Origin: Pontederia crassipes
Taxonomy: Eukaryota; Streptophyta; Magnoliopsida; Commelinales; Pontederiaceae
NCBI GenBank assembly: GCA_030549335.1
Contig: CM060195.1
Span: forward strand, 13,359,501 to 13,423,500
Direction: 5' to 3'
Length of the DNA stretch: 64,000 nucleotides
Part shown: positions 14,121 to 26,781 of the stretch, piece after piece
How positions within the stretch are numbered: position 1 is the first letter of the stretch
Layout: every line of letters begins with the position of its first letter
Made by a program: the position numbers and the translations under genes
Notes under the pieces: generated by a model
The model's database searches: none
The model's input: the letters and a program-made list of their open reading frames with translations, nothing else
Told to the model about the DNA's origin: nothing

Positions 14121-14529
14121 CATGAGTTCAAATCTTGTTGTTGCTCGTATTAAAAAAAATTTCCATCCTTTTCTTTTGAGAGGAAAGAGGATGACAACCA
14201 AGTTATGTGGTTGTCAGAACTCGGAATCATGTACAAGTGATGTCGAAGAGAGAGCGGCAATAAAACAGAGGAAAAGTATCTCAGCTAGCCAAAACCCCAC
14301 ACCTAAAGCAAAAAGAAAATGTGGTGTACAATGTTCTCTATCTCACCTCTCTCCCCACAAAAGATCACTCAGTTACGTTGGAGCTAGATGGCCCAGGAAC
14401 AAGCCAAAAAGATGTTAGAGGCGCTCGCCATCTCTGTCCGTCTGCCCAAAACTCAGAGAGACTGCTGCCAAGTCTCCTGATGTGGGGGGGGGGGGGGGGG
14501 GGGGAGGGGGGGGGGGACAAACCTCTATC
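14121..14529. other. Unassigned segment with a poly-G tract
   Basis: It begins with GGTCATGAGTTCAAATCTTG (14118-14137), which resembles the tRNA-like box B often seen in SINE heads, but no box A or clear 3' tail was found. The rest holds short frames with no family resemblance. It may be the 3' part of the LINE scrap to its right. Confidence 0.35.
14484..14516 (+). repeat. Poly-G tract
   Basis: Twenty-one G, one A, then eleven G. Such a run can form G-quadruplex structures and is prone to length error in sequencing. Confidence 0.95.
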
Positions 14530-15320
14530 AAATGAATATGCAAAGAATAAATGAGTGATGTTCTCCTCCATCTCGCTTGTGTCTGAGTGTGGCGCCCATC
14601 TCGCCCTGGCGAGAAGTTGGTCCCGTCGCATAAGCCAAGCGAGTCTGCAATCTGTCCTGAAATCCTTTTATGTCGTCGTGTCAGGTAAAAAGTGGATGTA
14701 GAGGCTGCATGCCGACCAAAACTCTAAAAGCCATGTAGAGGGCAATCCGTTGGAGGAGCTCCAGAAGCTCGGAGAAGCACCGGCCAAAGAGCCGATCTGA
14801 AGAGAGGAGTCCAAGAGTTAGAGTCGGGGCCACCGACCTCCGACCACAACTCCGCTGTAGTCGCATCAGGATATGTCGCTAATACATATAGTCGGGGAAA
14901 GCCTCTACAAGTGGCCCCCCGGGACTAGTCATGCTGCCAAAAGGAGAAGTCCACCCTAGAGCCAAGTAAAGGCAACATGAGTGGACACACCTGTGGAACT
15001 AAAGCTTCCACTCCCTTCCATAAGGATGACGCCCCACGGGGAAAGATGATCCTCGACTACTGCCCATAACAAGTGAAGAAAACTTAATGCCACAAGCTAT
15101 CTTCTGGCCATGATACCCACCAGGCTAGGAGAGCCCAGTTGGTATGGTGTAGGTCCTAGACCTAGTCCACCTTGAAAAGTGGGCCGACAAACACTACTAA
15201 CAAGATGAACTCCCCACCGGTCTGAACCGCAGCCCTGCCAGGAAAATCTGTTCAAGGAGCCCATGTGTTTGAGAACTTGAATTGGCGTCCGAAGGACCGA
15301 CATGTAGTATGTCGGGAGTG
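14530..15320 (-). mobile_element. Second LINE fragment, G+C-rich
   Basis: On the minus strand 15097-15303 reads NRFSWQGCGSDRWGVHLV and VCRPTFQGGLGLG. This matches the FLW-G...HLVSW..VCRP...GGLGI block of plant L1-type ORF2. Further along, 14530-14640 reads MEENITHLFFAYSF, matching the ET..HLFF.C.F end of the zf-RVT domain. The parts are in the right order and about the right distance apart, but frames are interrupted and the expected cysteines are lost. It is much richer in G+C than the LINE at 12010-13275 and so is a different family or source. Confidence 0.6.
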
Positions 15321-17632
15321 CTAAGAGGACGAAGCGGAGGACAAGCTGGCCACCCCGAGATAGGAGGCGAGAGCTCCACCCCTGGAGCCTCTACTCCATG
15401 CACTTAATGATCGAAGTCCAGCCTTGGTAGGTGCCATGCGCTTAATGAATTGGTACATAATTTGTCCCCGTTGTATGTTTTCTCTTCTTCGTGTAACGAA
15501 AGAAGATACCCTTCCCTTTAGAGAAGATGATTATTGTGATGTGCACGATCACTAATGTTGATGACGTACGCACCTCAATTAATATGTTAACAAATGACAT
15601 TGCATAGAAATATTAGAGATATATAAGTTGACCATAGCTTTCGGTTTGAGCATTGAAAACACACTTAGAGCATAGTACAAAACATTGAAATATGTATATT
15701 GATTTAAAACATAATATATGACACTAAAATACAGAGTAAAATGATCTAGAACATTGAACTGATTTATCACAATGACCATAATCTCCATCTTGTATTATTA
15801 TTTTTCTCCCACAATGATTCATTGATTTTACTTATGCACATTGCATTGACATTTATTTATTGATGATCAGAGTATTGATTTCTTCAACTTGATCCTTCTT
15901 ATCAATATTTACTATGGATTATGATTTCGCCCAATGTAACTAAATTACATTGCATATAAATGATGACATTGCATAAATGAATCATTAATTCAGAACATTG
16001 TACTATATCAAATGTTACATTGATTTCACCCATTGATCATAACCAGGGCATAGGATTGATTTATTTCATTGATTATATTTAAAGCATAGTATTGATCTCT
16101 TTCCTTGAAGCATGGAATTGTTTACTTTCACTATTTATACATTGTTTATTATTCGCTCTGTGAACTTGATACGAAGGATGAATTCAAGTGACTGATGGTA
16201 TTCGTAATGGTGATGAACACATGCAATAGTCTTAGGATATTGTCCCCATTACACTTTAGCTATTATATCATAGATGTTTCTTTACTTTATTAGACTTCCG
16301 CCCTAGCATACGAGGAATATTGACGTTATGATTCATATTAAAGATTCTATTGAACTTCCACGTTTGTTGATAATTTATTAATATTTTCTTAAGTTCTGCT
16401 TAATTGTTGTTTTGATTTCTTATATTCAATACTAATAAAATGATAACATGATGTAGATCCATAATTCATGAGTCATTAAATATTATACAATTGGATTATG
16501 CTATAATAATGTTTATTGTATATAAATACGAATGTCAACTCATCAAAGTCAACAAAATCGAGTCAAGGTAAATGCTTCTAGAGTGCTGAGCATATGTTTG
16601 AGACGTGCATTAATTCCAAAGGCTTTACATACACCGAGAGCTAGTGGATATTCTTGTAGTCGAATGTCACTGTGAAGAGGAGGTATAGAGATCCATGCAA
16701 AACCGAAGTTGTGTTTCGTGGACACTGGAATTTTCATGAATAAGGTCGCTGCCGGAGGAATAGAAGAGCTCAGATTCGGTTTACTACAAAAAAATGTAAT
16801 GAAAAATTTTTGTTTCAAAACAGTGAAAATTCGTCGCTAATAATGATATGTGACATATCTATAATAAAATCGATTTATCATAATTGATTAAGCCATAAAA
16901 ATATTTTGTGACAAATTAAATATTGTGTCCATATTTTCATCACAAGATTTATGCTAATATTTTAAAAAAAATTAAAAAATTGATTTCTTATAATTTTATA
17001 ATTATTTTATCATATTTTATGATGAATTTTTTCGTCCCAGCCTTGTTTTCTTCTGATGATTGATATTGAAATAATAGAATAGGTTTGGTATGTACCTCCG
17101 ATGCCAATGGTAGAAAACAACAAAATTTTTTTAATGCAACGGGGGATTCATCGACCTCTTCGGCATGTAAAGAACATGCATCCATGATCCATGACCATCC
17201 CCCCCTACGCCGTGCCATATTGTTCCCAATAATTGTAACCTTAATTTGTTGACATTACTTTATTGTCATTCGTAATGGTCATCAATCAATTCTAAAGACG
17301 TGAAGTCAAGACAATACTGTTCACTTATAGTCCTTAGCTCTGAACTGCATTTGAAAAATGTGTTTACTAATAGATTTTTGACTGAGTCAAAACTCTACAT
17401 AAATGCTTATTTTATTTACATGTCAAGCAATGTATTGAAGTCAAGGTTATTAATAATTTTTACTGTTAATTTTATTCATTCTCATCAATATCATATATGG
17501 AAAAACATACTTAATTTATAAAAAAATAGAAAATGTGAAAACTTTTTTCTACTGTACCTTTTATTGAGAATAGAGAAAAATAGAAAGGAGTCGAAATTTT
17601 CAAGTGGAATAAATGGCGAATACCCTGGAGGT

Positions 17633-17634
<2 letters not shown>
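15321..17634. other. Intergenic DNA, no supported gene
   Basis: 15540-16540 is A+T-rich with many CATTGA words. 16550-16830 is more mixed and contains an 89-codon minus frame without family resemblance. At 16783 the sequence ACTACAAAAAAATGTAATGA resembles the ACTACAAGAAAA start of CACTA ends, but no partner end was found. Confidence 0.45.

Positions 17635-17712
<78 letters not shown>
17635..17712. repeat. Compound (TA)n(GA)n microsatellite
   Basis: About 46 bases of TA followed by 32 bases of GA, roughly 0.5 kb upstream of the HIPP start codon. Confidence 0.97.
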
Positions 17713-17714
<2 letters not shown>

Positions 17715-17780
17715 CGCATGCTATTTTTCATATACGTGTGTGTATTTTACGTATCTTGAGAACCGCATGCTATTTTTCAT
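17711..17780. repeat. Duplicated 20-21-base promoter word
   Basis: GAACCGCATGCTATTTTTCA occurs at 17711 and again at 17760, 49 bases apart. Each copy contains the GCATGC core found in RY-type elements. It lies upstream of the HIPP gene. Confidence 0.85.
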
Positions 17781-17890
17781 TTATATAGTAATGAATCCAG
17801 TACTGCAGCAATTGAACGCGTAGGACTAATTTGACTTGTTCATATCAAACAACGAACAGGCTGTGAAAAATATATAATTGAGTTGATCAG

Positions 17891-17911
17891 GCATGCCATG
17901 CGATGCATGCA
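17891..17911 (+). promoter_or_regulatory. RY-type motif cluster upstream of HIPP gene
   Basis: GCATGCCATGCGATGCATGC packs overlapping CATGC and GCATGC cores into 20 bases. RY motifs (CATGCA) are known targets of plant B3-domain regulators. Their role here is inferred from position only, about 280 bases before the start codon. Confidence 0.4.
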
Positions 17912-18033
17912 GGTCAACGGTTGCAAACTTATGGCTATGTGCTGATATTAAATGTCAGCGCCGAAAACTTAGTTATATACACACAACTCTAATCAGCGTG
18001 ACTCGGACGTTGGCAAGTCGTCGCCAATGCAGG

Positions 18034-18043
18034 CTATATATAC
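18034..18043 (+). promoter_or_regulatory. TATA box of the HIPP gene
   Basis: CTATATATAC lies about 150 bases before the start codon. A start site some 30 bases downstream would give a 5' leader of roughly 115-120 bases. Confidence 0.6.
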
Positions 18044-18184
18044 ACACATATTCTTGCAACCTGTGATCAAGTCATTTCATTCTGAACCAATTAATATTTT
18101 AATCTCCGCGAGCAGCTTCTTCCGTAGAAACTATCCTGCCAATACACACACACGCGCCTCATTCTGCAACCGATATCGATCATC

Positions 18185-18779
18185 ATGACGAAGGTACTGT
18201 TTTTTAATTTGTCTCGAATTTGCAACCAATTCAGTGCGTATTTTTCTGATGATGCATTTGCTTAATTAACTCGCTCCCTTTACATATGCTTAACTCCTGA
18301 AATTGCCTGTATGTAATTTGCAGAAGATCGTATTGCACGTATGCGTCACCTGCCAAAAGTGCAGGACGTGCTACATGAAGACGGTGGCCACCATCCCTGG
18401 TCTGTACATGAAATTGCTCACATGCGCTTCATTTTCTGCGAATATATATCATCATCCATCTAACAGTGCGCAAGACACACGATGCAATGCAACTGTGCGT
18501 GCAGGGATTACTTCGATGGCTTTGGACGCGGAGAAGAGCACGCTGACGGTGGTAGGGGTCGTGGACCCTGTGGTCATCGTGCAGAAGCTGAAGAAGGTGA
18601 AGAAGCCGGTGGAGATACTGACCGTCGGGCCGCCGGAGGTCAAGAAGGAGGAGCCGAAGAAGGCGGAGCCGAAGAAGGTGGAGCCCTGCCAGCCTTTGCC
18701 TCCGTGCTGCGACGCATGTAGGAAGGTCGACCCCCTGATTGTCATATATGACGACCACTCTAATTGCGCCATCCTCTAG
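18185..18779 (+). CDS. Heavy-metal-associated isoprenylated plant protein (HIPP)
   Basis: Three exons: 18185-18193, 18324-18399 and 18505-18779 (stop TAG). The introns (18194-18323 and 18400-18504) are both GT-AG. The spliced product is 119 residues, a normal HIPP size. Residues about 4-60 form one HMA fold of the betaalphabetabetaalphabeta type: KIVLHV, then the cysteine loop CVTCQKCRTC, then KTVATIPGI, then LTVVGVVDPVVIVQKLKK. After it come a lysine/glutamate/proline-rich linker, a CQPLPPCCDAC cysteine cluster, and the C-terminal CAIL box. CaaX boxes ending in Leu are usually geranylgeranylated, so membrane association is expected. The family binds or chaperones metals such as Cu, Zn and Cd, or acts as a protein-interaction hub; which applies here is unknown. 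ATG 18185 was chosen because it gives a three-codon first exon spliced into the HMA frame. The second intron splits the Gly of the IPG turn (phase 1), a position I recall from relatives. The last exon is G+C-rich, as in many monocot genes. No neighbouring gene is linked. Confidence 0.9.
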
Positions 18780-19573
18780 CTCCATACAAGTACAGCTAAT
18801 TAATTATGCTTAGTTTAATTAGCTTTAATCAATCAATCAAACTTCTTCCTCCGTATGTTTATAAGCATCCTTAATTAATTACGTACATTCTACATAAGCT
18901 CATTAATTATCATACTGTTCTTGAGTTAACTTGGAGTTCGAGGTCGACTCCACCGCGAGGGCTTAATTAGCTATTTATTATCCTTTGATCAGAAGATGTG
19001 CACTCTTTGCTCTGAGATGTAATATTATTGATGAGCTTTTACCACCCAACGTCGTGATGTTAATTAATGGATTGATCTCCTACAATCTATAAAGAGTACA
19101 CGTACAATTAAATGCAACTGCGACCACTTTTTTTCTTCTTCTTCTTTCCGATATAATTAAGAACATTCAAGGGATTCGACATGGACACCTAGTGCTTTAG
19201 AATTTAATCATAAATTCATAATGTTGGCATTTTTAAAATTCGTTTCTTGATTCAAACTGAATTAACCAGTTGACATTCTTAAATATTCTTAATGCCTTGC
19301 AAAGGACGCCATCAACCTTATAATACATGCAACTTATAGTTAACTGTCCAGCATAGCTTGACCAGCCTGTATTATTTGGACATGCCTCAGAGAGTGTGTA
19401 GTGTGTGTATGTGCGGTGTGGTGGCACATGCAATTTATAGTTAGGAATAGGAACCCGGCCTGATTGATTTCCCATCATAGGAACAGATGGATTCAGCATT
19501 GACTTTCATTCGATGACTATGGTATCAATTAAAAAAAGGACATACCTGAAGAACATGATCCATTGACTATTCC
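18780..19573. other. 3' flank of the HIPP gene
   Basis: Rich in TAATTAATTA words just after the stop. No AATAAA was seen close by; the poly(A) signal may be a variant near 19015-19035 (TGTAATATTATTGATG). Otherwise no gene or repeat was recognised. Confidence 0.5.
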
Positions 19574-20284
<711 letters not shown>

Positions 20285-20410
20285 CAATTACAAGAAAATG
20301 ACGTTTTTCTAATGGAAAATTCTCTATGGATGAAAATTCTTTGCAATTTGCGATGGATTACCTTCCACCAAAATTTTCGACGGCTCAAGTCATGGAAAAT
20401 ATTTTTCACG

Positions 20411-21265
20411 TGTCACCCCTGATCGAAGGAGAGCGCCCGACACGAGCATGGCCATCCCGGACGTGCACACGAGCAGGCGGGCGCACGATGGGCATGATCC
20501 GACTTTAACTCGGACTGGGTGCTGGATAGCCAAACAACAAGCTGGCAAGGAGGCTGGTGGATTGCTGGAAGACTTGGACTCCTAGCGTGAGTAGGATGGC
20601 CAAGGATTGGAGGATAGCTGTGCAGGGCGGTTGAAGTCCTAGTCCGAGTAGGAACATGGCCGGAATGTTCCTAATGCTCCTAGGAGTTGGAGGTGGAGCT
20701 CCAGCTGGCCGGGACCTCTTCCTAGACCGAGGAGCACTTGAAGATGGCATGGCCGAGATGAAGAACAAGGAGGACGACAGCTTGGCCGCCAAAGTCCAAG
20801 ATGCACTCAGACTCGGCAGGCACGATGCAGGCATAGTGCGGGCATGGCTTGAGCGCGGCCACTCCCAGTGCGACTAGGAGTGCAGCCTGGCTGGAACTTC
20901 TGAGGTCTTCAAGGGGTCGGATTCTTCACCTATTAGCAGAAGGGTTTTTCTAGAGATAGGCTTTGCGGGCCGAGTAGGATTAGATGCCTAGTTAGAGGAG
21001 GAGTTTATCTTCTTTGACGTTATAAAAGGACATGTAATATAGGGCTTATAACCCATTTGAATTATGCTCAATAATATTCTCTAATTTTTCCTTAAACCGC
21101 CTCTAAACCTCTCTCTTCTCTTCGAGGGTGTGTTTCGTTGTGCACATAGGGGCGTGTCCAGGTGCGGCCAGGGCATGTCCGAGAATTGGCTGATTGGTGA
21201 CCGTGCAGGATTCGGCCAAGCCTAAGCTCGTTACGGTTTCTAGAGCAAAGCCTTAGGGCGTGACA
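20411..21265 (+). repeat. 5' LTR of element A
   Basis: An 855-base LTR matching 42488-43288. It contains a TATAAAAGG-like promoter box (ATAAAAGGACATGTAAT near 21021) and a possible poly(A) region near 21060. Confidence 0.9.
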
Positions 21266-21518
21266 ATGTGGTATTAGAGCTTGTGTTTCGACGATGTCTA
21301 GAGATGGAGAAAGCGCATCGAGCAAGGGCCATTCGTCGGAGGCCGAGGACACGACACGAGATCGCGTCCAAGGCACGGATGGTGGGGAAAAAGAAGAAGA
21401 CTACGCGAGCACAATCCAGAGATCTTGACGGCCATATTGAGAAGAATTTGGAGACGCTAGGCCAGAGTCTTCAGGAGACAAATGAGGTGGTCCGTGGAAT
21501 GGAAGTCGTGGCGGGTAG

Positions 21519-23054
21519 CAAAATACAACATATAATTAGCTATGCATTTAATCATATTTTGATTCATTTTCATATAGCATGCATCATTTTATGACATTAT
21601 TTTCTTTAATTTTATAGAAATAAAAATCTATCCAAATTATATGTTTTATCGCAGGAAATGCAAGAGAAGAGAGTTAGGAAGCCACAAAAATAAACGACAC
21701 TCAAATCGGACTTAAAAAGAAATCAGAAAGTGTAAATTAGTGTAGGCTACGAGTGCTGAAATGGATATAATGGGCCGTGATATACATGTAATGACCCGTG
21801 ACACAGGGCCATTACAAGCCCGTAACGACCCGTTAAAATCCATAGTTTTGCCTAGAAATCTTGCCCCATAGCTAGGATATTACGGGGCATTAAAATCAGA
21901 CTTTTACTCTGATTTGAACACTGTGAGGACCGTGAAATCAATGTTGTGGGCCATGAAAAGTCATATTAGGACTGTTACAGAGCTGTTGTGGGGCTTTACG
22001 AAGGCTGTTCTCGAAATTTTTTTCACTTCTCTTGGGGATTTCAATTGCAAATCAACTTCAAATCGTACCATAAGTCCCTGGATCATTAGGAAACATATTT
22101 ACACAGATTTGAAAAATTTTGTATGGTTTCAAAGTCTATTCCGAATTTTTATAATTTTGACATAAAAAGACTACCAATAAAACTGAAACTTTACCAAAGC
22201 CCTTGGGTCATCTAGAGGCTATAAATAGAGGCCCTAGGAGATAGAAAAATATGTGCTTGTGATGCTTGAGGTGCTTGAGACGTGGGAGCCACGCTACATT
22301 GCTGAGGATGAATTTCAAGCTTGAAAAGGATTTTTCGGGAGCAACTGCGGAATAACTCATCGTTTGTGTTTTGCAGCGATACATAGATCATCGAAAGTAA
22401 GATTCAGTCTTCTAATCATTGTTTGGATCTCTTTACCCATAATTTTATGCCTAATTAATTCTATAATAGAGATTATTAAAATTTTTGAGAAAACTGCATG
22501 AACTCAGTTGTTAGAATTTGAATTAATATAATTATTTCAGTTTCTTTTTATTATGATTGTTGTTCTTAATGCTTTTTACTGAGTTTATTATATTTTGAGA
22601 TAAGACTACAAACCAGATCTAGAGTGCTAGTTTTAGGATTTAATAATTTTCAGCAAATCGTTCTTGAACTCATCATTTGTGCTTGATTTTGTGTTGTCTA
22701 TCAGTTTTTACCCAGCGAGGATAACTGTTAGTTTAGGACTTACAACTCAATGTGTCTTAATGTCTTTCTTAACTAGTGTTTGTGATCCTAAGTTTTGTGA
22801 TAATTTGACTTAGCATAGAGGTCATTAGTTTAGGTAATCCTCATCATTATTATAATTCAATCTTCATAGTTGTTTATGCTAGTTAATCATTATATTTAAT
22901 CATCCATAATCCTTAGGCTCAACACCATTTTATTTTATTTTCTATAGATTATTAAGATAGATTAGATTTAATTAATTTCTCGTGGGTTCGACACTCTACT
23001 CGTCACTTTATTACTTGATACGACTAGTGCACTTCTAGCAAATTTAACGCCTCA
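21519..23054 (+). repeat. 5' LTR of element D
   Basis: It matches 33586-35090 (shared AAATACAACATATAATTAGC, ATAGCATGCATCATTTTAT). It carries repeated GGGCC/CCCGTTA words around 21770-21990. Confidence 0.85.
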
Positions 23055-23124
23055 AGTTTTTGGCTCCATTTCCGGGGAACTATATTTATAATTCTTATTC
23101 TATCTCGTATAAGCTACTTTGAGA

Positions 23125-24339
23125 TGTAGGACCCCAAGGGACACCAAGAGGGGGGTGAATTGGTATTTAACCGAAAATGTCGATTTCACAAAATTCGTCG
23201 CGGAAGCATAAAACCGATTCTTAAAAACCTTTGCAATTCAGATTATAAATACAATATTAATGGGGAGAGAGAGTGAGAGAAATCAAACACGAATACATGG
23301 GTGGTTGTTGATGAGGTTCGGCCACACCTTGGCATATGTCCCCACTCCGACTTCTTGACCTTGAGACCGTCGGAGATTCCATTAATCCCTTCCTTTGTTC
23401 CAAATGGGGCAAGGAAGAAAGCCCTTTACACAACCACCTTTTTCTCCGCTTTGAGAGGTAAGGCAACCTCTCCTCATAGGAAACTAATCTTTTCTCTCGC
23501 TCAAGAGGTAAGATTTGTAACCTCTTTTACACAGGAGCTCTCACAATCTTTCTGAAGAATAGTTTCTCTCTTTTACAATAGAACACTCACAAGAAGAGAA
23601 GAGAGAAAGAAAGAAGACTCTAAAATGATAACTTCAAGAGAAATGATCTCCTTTTGATTTCTTGAAGTTTTGCTTCAATGCTTGGATAGATGCTTTCGCT
23701 TCTGGCCTTGGCACTTCTTTTATAGGCTCTAGTATGTGAAAAATTCGTCCAGAATTAATTTCATATTTTTCTCCTCAAAATATAGCCATTACTGTTCATT
23801 TCAGTAATGGACCAATCGATCGCATTTATTGACCGGTCGATCGGACTATATGACTGTTGCGCTAATTTCTCCAGTTGCCGTAGCTGGTCGATCGACCGGA
23901 CTATCGACCAGTGTCTCGACCGGTATAGCCTCGCAGTTTTGATTTGTAGCCGTTGAGCTAATCGGTCGACTGATGCTTCGACCGGACTGTCGACCGGTAT
24001 AGTCTCGTAGTTTATGCCTTGATCGGTCGACCGGACTATCTCGACCGACCTTCATAGCTTCGACCGGCAGGTTGACCGCCCTGCACTATTTTGAGTATAA
24101 CTTTCTACACGATTATCCAAATTAGATGATCTTGGAGTCTGTGGAAAGCTAACAGAATTCTCTACAACTTTGTTCCACATTCATCCAAAACTAATAAGAT
24201 CAGTGCCAATTATTTAATCAAAGTGTAGTGCATAAAGTTATCTCTTTTTCTTTAAACTTTTTAGCATTTTATCTTTTATCATTCGAGGTTTGTATCATCA
24301 AAATATAATTTAATATGTCATTAAAATTTAGATCCAACA
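23125..24339 (+). mobile_element. Solo LTR, family E, forward copy
   Basis: 1215 bases from TGTAGGACCCCAAGG to GATCCAACA, flanked on both sides by TGAGA (23120-23124 and 24340-24344). The perfect 5-bp duplication shows that a full element inserted in D and later collapsed to one LTR. It contains GAATTGG near its start and a GGTCGACC motif cluster at about 23815-24075. I cannot assign the family with certainty; the head resembles LTRs common in many plants. Confidence 0.85.
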
Positions 24340-24344
24340 TGAGA

Positions 24345-26776
24345 ATTTTTATTTTTCTGTTATACTTTACTTTTTCTTTTAGTGTTGTGTAAGCTTTTTA
24401 GTAACCATCTTTGGTACACAACTTGATTATTGACGCTCAAATCACCATTCCCTCAATGACAAAGAAGAAAACAATTACCACTCAACAAGTTGAGGGAAAT
24501 AATGGTGTTGTCCAGCAGGATGAAGTTGAGGCAACATCATCAAACCAAAGCCTTACAAGGAAACCTCAACAATCCCAAAATGAAGATTCATCACAAGATC
24601 TATCTACCATGCTCAAACAATTATTAGATCCTCTGCTGGAGAAACTCTCCACTCATCATTATCAAATTGAAAATATGGAGAAGCAAATTGACAACATCAG
24701 GCTACAAGACAAGAGGACAAATAGAGCTATTACATCAATACTTGAATCTACATCAGCACATGTGTTTACAACCAACCTCCAAGATATGTTCAATCAATTC
24801 GTTGCAACAATCCAATAAAAGCTCAACGTGCAAGATTAATTAATTAGCAACTTGGATGTGCAATTGTCTCAACTTAGAAGCCAAAATACTGCTAATGATG
24901 TGACATCTCTTCCTCGACAACCTTCTGATATACAAAGTAAATTTGAAGAGATGGAGGTCAAAATTCATACACTTGAGAAGCAAGTTGCACAATAATTCCT
25001 CAAGTTGTCAGTACATGTGAAGTCAACATCAAAGAAAATTCTGCAACCATCTTATGCTCATGTCACTATCAAGAAAGATGGAGGCTACAAAGAGATTATT
25101 ATCCAGAAAGGTGGACAACGACATGGTGTGTGAAAGAGACAAGTCCATACATAATTGAGGATGGACAAGTACAAAGGAGACATGCACCTTCAGAAATTCT
25201 AACGAACATAACGACAACATCTCAAAGTCATAATCTACCAACAAAAGAGATGAGCACTGCATTCATGTCGGCAACAAAGACCACATCGTTACAATGAAGA
25301 CCAAAGAATCCACCGCCAAAGATCCAAATCAATGCTTCATGTTCAACACTGAATCAGAGGAGTCCATATTCATCTCCCAAAATTTTGACAAAACAATGGA
25401 GGCCTAAGAGTCCAACTCCACCTCAGGAACATTTGAAAGCTTCTCCATCATCAAATCAATTTATGACTCTTACATCATCGCAGAAGCAAACAAGACCTCC
25501 AGATGAACAATGTCATTCAATCATCACACTCCAATCTACAATGCCAATTGAAGTTTCTACCGAAGGGAAAGAATTGATATTCCAGATGGACTACGACTTC
25601 TCGATCAATTTCAATCTCCACCACTACGAGTATTCATGATCACACAAAACCCGGTGAGATTGTTCCTTAACTGCATTATTTTAATTGATAATTTCATATT
25701 AGTCTCAGCATATGTTATGCCACAGTCGAGCTAAGGACTTTATACTTAGAACTAATTTTCTTCATCCTTAAACTTACAGTTTAGATCTTTCACGTAATTT
25801 AGTTTATATTAATTTAGTTCATGTTAGATTAGTTATTTTGATTATGTTAGTTGTTTAACCTCTTTAGTTTATTTTTATTTTAACAGGTCTTAAGAAGACA
25901 GTTCAAATTTTTTCAAGACATAATGGGTCATGACGCATCCTTCACGAGTCTTAAGGCCCATATCATGGGTTGTCCTGGTCGAATCACACACTCCATAGTG
26001 GAAAATTTCAAGTTTTGCACATTTCATGGGTCGTAACCTCTATCTCACAACCTATAACTTATTGAATCCCACCTATCATCGACTCAAGTCATGACCTTCA
26101 CCTTATACAACCCGTCACACATGATATGTTAACGCATAGGTTTCCTAATGGGCCGTAACAATTCTTTCTCGACCCGTTACCATCCACACCAAGGAGTTAG
26201 TCATAATATTCACGGGTCGTAGTCAGACCATCACATACCTCACAATGTCTTACCTAGTTTACTATAAATCTTAACAAGCCGTAATTCATGTTTCACGACC
26301 CATTAAATGATAATGGGTGTTAGGCGTCTACATAGCACTGGTCGTTATTATTGTTTCACGGGTCTCACAGTGGCCGATCTTTTGAACTCTTGGTTTTCAC
26401 GGGACGTTAGCTTTGTTTCACAGGTATCACAGTAGTTCTGTCGAATTTCACTGAACTTTTTCACGGGTCGTTATACGACACTCATAGGTCTTACAGTAGG
26501 GGTAGACTCTCACCTTACAGTTTCACGAGCCGTTAGATCTTTATCACGGCTCGTAAGTGATTTCACTAGTCCTTACGCCATGTATTTTGCTCGACTCATG
26601 ACCCTGCACAGTTATTAGGAGATATTACAAAGTCTCATGGGCCGTTAGAATATCTTCATGGCCTCACAATTTTCTATATTTTTATATGCAGGTCTTTGGC
26701 AAACTCCAACAACTATGTATTCATTCTGAACTCTGATGACTCAGCGTGCGCCCCAATTAGTCACGCCGACGAACCC
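24345..26776 (+). other. Interior of element D between the solo LTRs
   Basis: 24411-24818 is open for 135 codons: a Gln/Ser-rich stretch, then a coiled-coil-like segment (LLEKLSTHHYQIENMEKQI). It may be a gag relic, but no zinc knuckle or other motif proves it. 25910-26690 is non-coding and dense in GGGTCGTTA, GGGCCGTTA and CACGGG words in both orientations. Confidence 0.5.
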
Positions 26777-26781
26777 CATTG

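Noticed and set aside
14118-14137. tRNA-like box B suggesting a SINE
   Set aside because: No box A at the right distance and no clear 3' tail. The match is too short to call.
16550-16830. Possible CACTA end or small gene
   Set aside because: ACTACAAAAAAATG resembles a CACTA start, but no second end, subterminal repeats or duplication was found, and the minus frame has no recognisable domain.
17564-17823. Overlapping frames with Tyr-Ile and Arg-Glu runs
   Set aside because: They are translations of the TA/GA microsatellite.
18429-18785. Two minus-strand frames antisense to the HIPP gene
   Set aside because: They are shadows of the G+C-rich third exon; the forward strand has clear splice sites and HMA and CaaX motifs.
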